From positions 34,932,796 through 34,996,795 of the forward strand of contig NC_080690.1 of NCBI RefSeq assembly GCF_030445035.2: DNA of 64,000 nucleotides, given 5' to 3'. Under the pieces are notes generated by a model. That model saw only the letters and a program-made list of their open reading frames with translations. It searched no databases and was not told the DNA's origin. Both the position numbers and the translations under genes were made by a program. This document shows, piece after piece, positions 63,116 to 64,000 of this stretch. The first letter of the stretch is position 1. Each line of letters begins with the position of its first letter. Origin of the DNA: Dasypus novemcinctus (lineage: Eukaryota > Chordata > Mammalia > Cingulata > Dasypodidae).

Positions 63116-63919
63116 TATCAGTTTGCTAAGGCTGTTTTAACAAAGTACCACAGACTAGTTGGCTTAAATAACAAGAATCTATTGGAAAGTGGATGTGGTT
63201 CAAATGATTGGGCTTCCGTCTACCATATAGGAGGAGCCATGTTCGATTCCCGGGGCCTCCTGGTAAAGTTGTGCCTGTGTGGAGAGCCAGTGTCCACATG
63301 GCAAGCCATGCAGCAAGATGATGACGCAACAAAAAGAAAGACAAATGGGAGAGTCAAGGCAAGATGCAAAAGAAACCAGAACTGAGGTGGCACAAGTGAC
63401 AAGGAAATTCTTTCCACATCAGAGGTCCCTAGGATCGAATCCCGGTGAATCCTAGAGGAGGAAATAAGAAGAGAAGACAAAAAGAGAAATAGGCATAGAA
63501 GATCACACAGTGAATGGACACAGACGGCAAAAACAGCAGGGGTGGGGGAGGGGGAGAAAAAAGAAAAAATCTATTGCTTCACAGTTTTGGAAATCAGAAG
63601 TCCAATCTCAAGGTGTTTGATTTTATGCTTTCTCTGAAGTCTGTAGCATTCTGATGGTGGCTTTCAGGCAATCCATTATTCAGTCTCTGCCTCTTTCACA
63701 TGGACATCTCCTTCTCCATCTGTGTCCTCCTGACTGTGCAAATTTCCTCTGCTTATAAGGATGCTGGTAATGTTGGATGAAGGCCCACCCTGATGCGTTT
63801 TGGCCTTACATTAATTAATAATGCCTTCAAAGATCCTACTCACAAATGGGTTCACATCCACAGGAAGGGGGTTAGGACTTGAACATGTCTTTGTGGAGGA
63901 CCTGGTTCAATCTTTAACA
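63116..63919 (-). repeat. MLT1-like LTR split by a SINE
   Basis: Left part 'cagtttgctaaggctgtttt', 'caaagtaccacagactagtt'; right part after 63576 'acagttttggaaatcagaag', 'gaaggcccaccctgatgcgt', 'gggggttaggacttgaacat'. This is the reversed MLT1 consensus, and its CA edge is at 63918-63919. Confidence 0.8.
63176..63576 (+). mobile_element. dimeric tRNA-derived SINE with 9-bp target duplication
   Basis: Body 63185-63567 has two tRNA-like units with B boxes ('gttcgattccc' at 63241 and 'gatcgaatccc' at 63432). It ends in a G-rich tract and an A-rich tail. AATCTATTG flanks both ends. Confidence 0.88.
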
Positions 63920-64000
63920 TATTACCCTGATAATTTCAAGGATACAGAGAAATTCACACCTGCCAAGTGCTCAAAAGGAGCATTGTAAACAGCTGGTAGT

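Overview
The window looks like nuclear DNA from a xenarthran mammal, most likely an armadillo (Dasypus). The evidence is spliceosomal GT-AG exons, MIR/L2/MLT1/MER-type eutherian fossils, and above all many copies of the tRNA-derived DAS-type SINEs and the young L1 3' UTR that I associate with armadillo. Species assignment is inference from repeat content, not from a database search.

Region 1 (1-7.8 kb, GC-rich) holds the only protein-coding gene I can support. It is the 3' two thirds of a plus-strand RALGDS-family gene: twelve exons with clean GT-AG borders and matching phases, giving 506 residues to the stop at 7425. It encodes most of a RasGEF (CDC25) domain and a C-terminal Ras-association domain. 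It is clearly RALGDS-related but, compared from memory, too diverged to be a conserved RALGDS orthologue, so I call it a RALGDS-like paralogue.

Region 2 (7.8-12 kb) is GC-rich non-coding sequence ending near a ~100-bp (GA)n tract. Region 3 (12-28 kb) is AT-rich and dominated by L2, MIR, MLT1-like LTRs, two opposite copies of a short hAT-like element, an L1 inside an L1 inside a MIR (17.6-19.1 kb), an ancient L1 carrying a young L1 3' UTR, and several SINEs with target-site duplications. Region 4 (28-41.5 kb) is mostly unique sequence with MIRs, an LTR cluster (32.9-34.6 kb) that includes a solo LTR with a perfect 5-bp target duplication, a multi-unit SINE, and MER5A- and MER20-like elements. 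Region 5 (41.5-43.7 kb) has a ~138-bp, roughly 96% inverted repeat built from L1 ORF2 sequence. Region 6 (48-60 kb) is a nest of retroelements: an old minus-strand L1 is interrupted by a plus-strand L1 and by a minus-strand L1 that runs to its 5' UTR. The plus-strand L1 itself carries a U6 snRNA fused to antisense-L1 transcript sequence with poly(A) and a 16-bp target duplication. Region 7 (60-64 kb) is unique sequence plus two MLT1-like LTRs, one split by a dimeric SINE.

I found no bacterial-type systems, CRISPR arrays, intact viral genes or other functional RNA genes. The most notable objects are the U6/antisense-L1 chimera, the nested 48-60 kb region, the inverted repeat and the intact divergent RALGDS-like gene.
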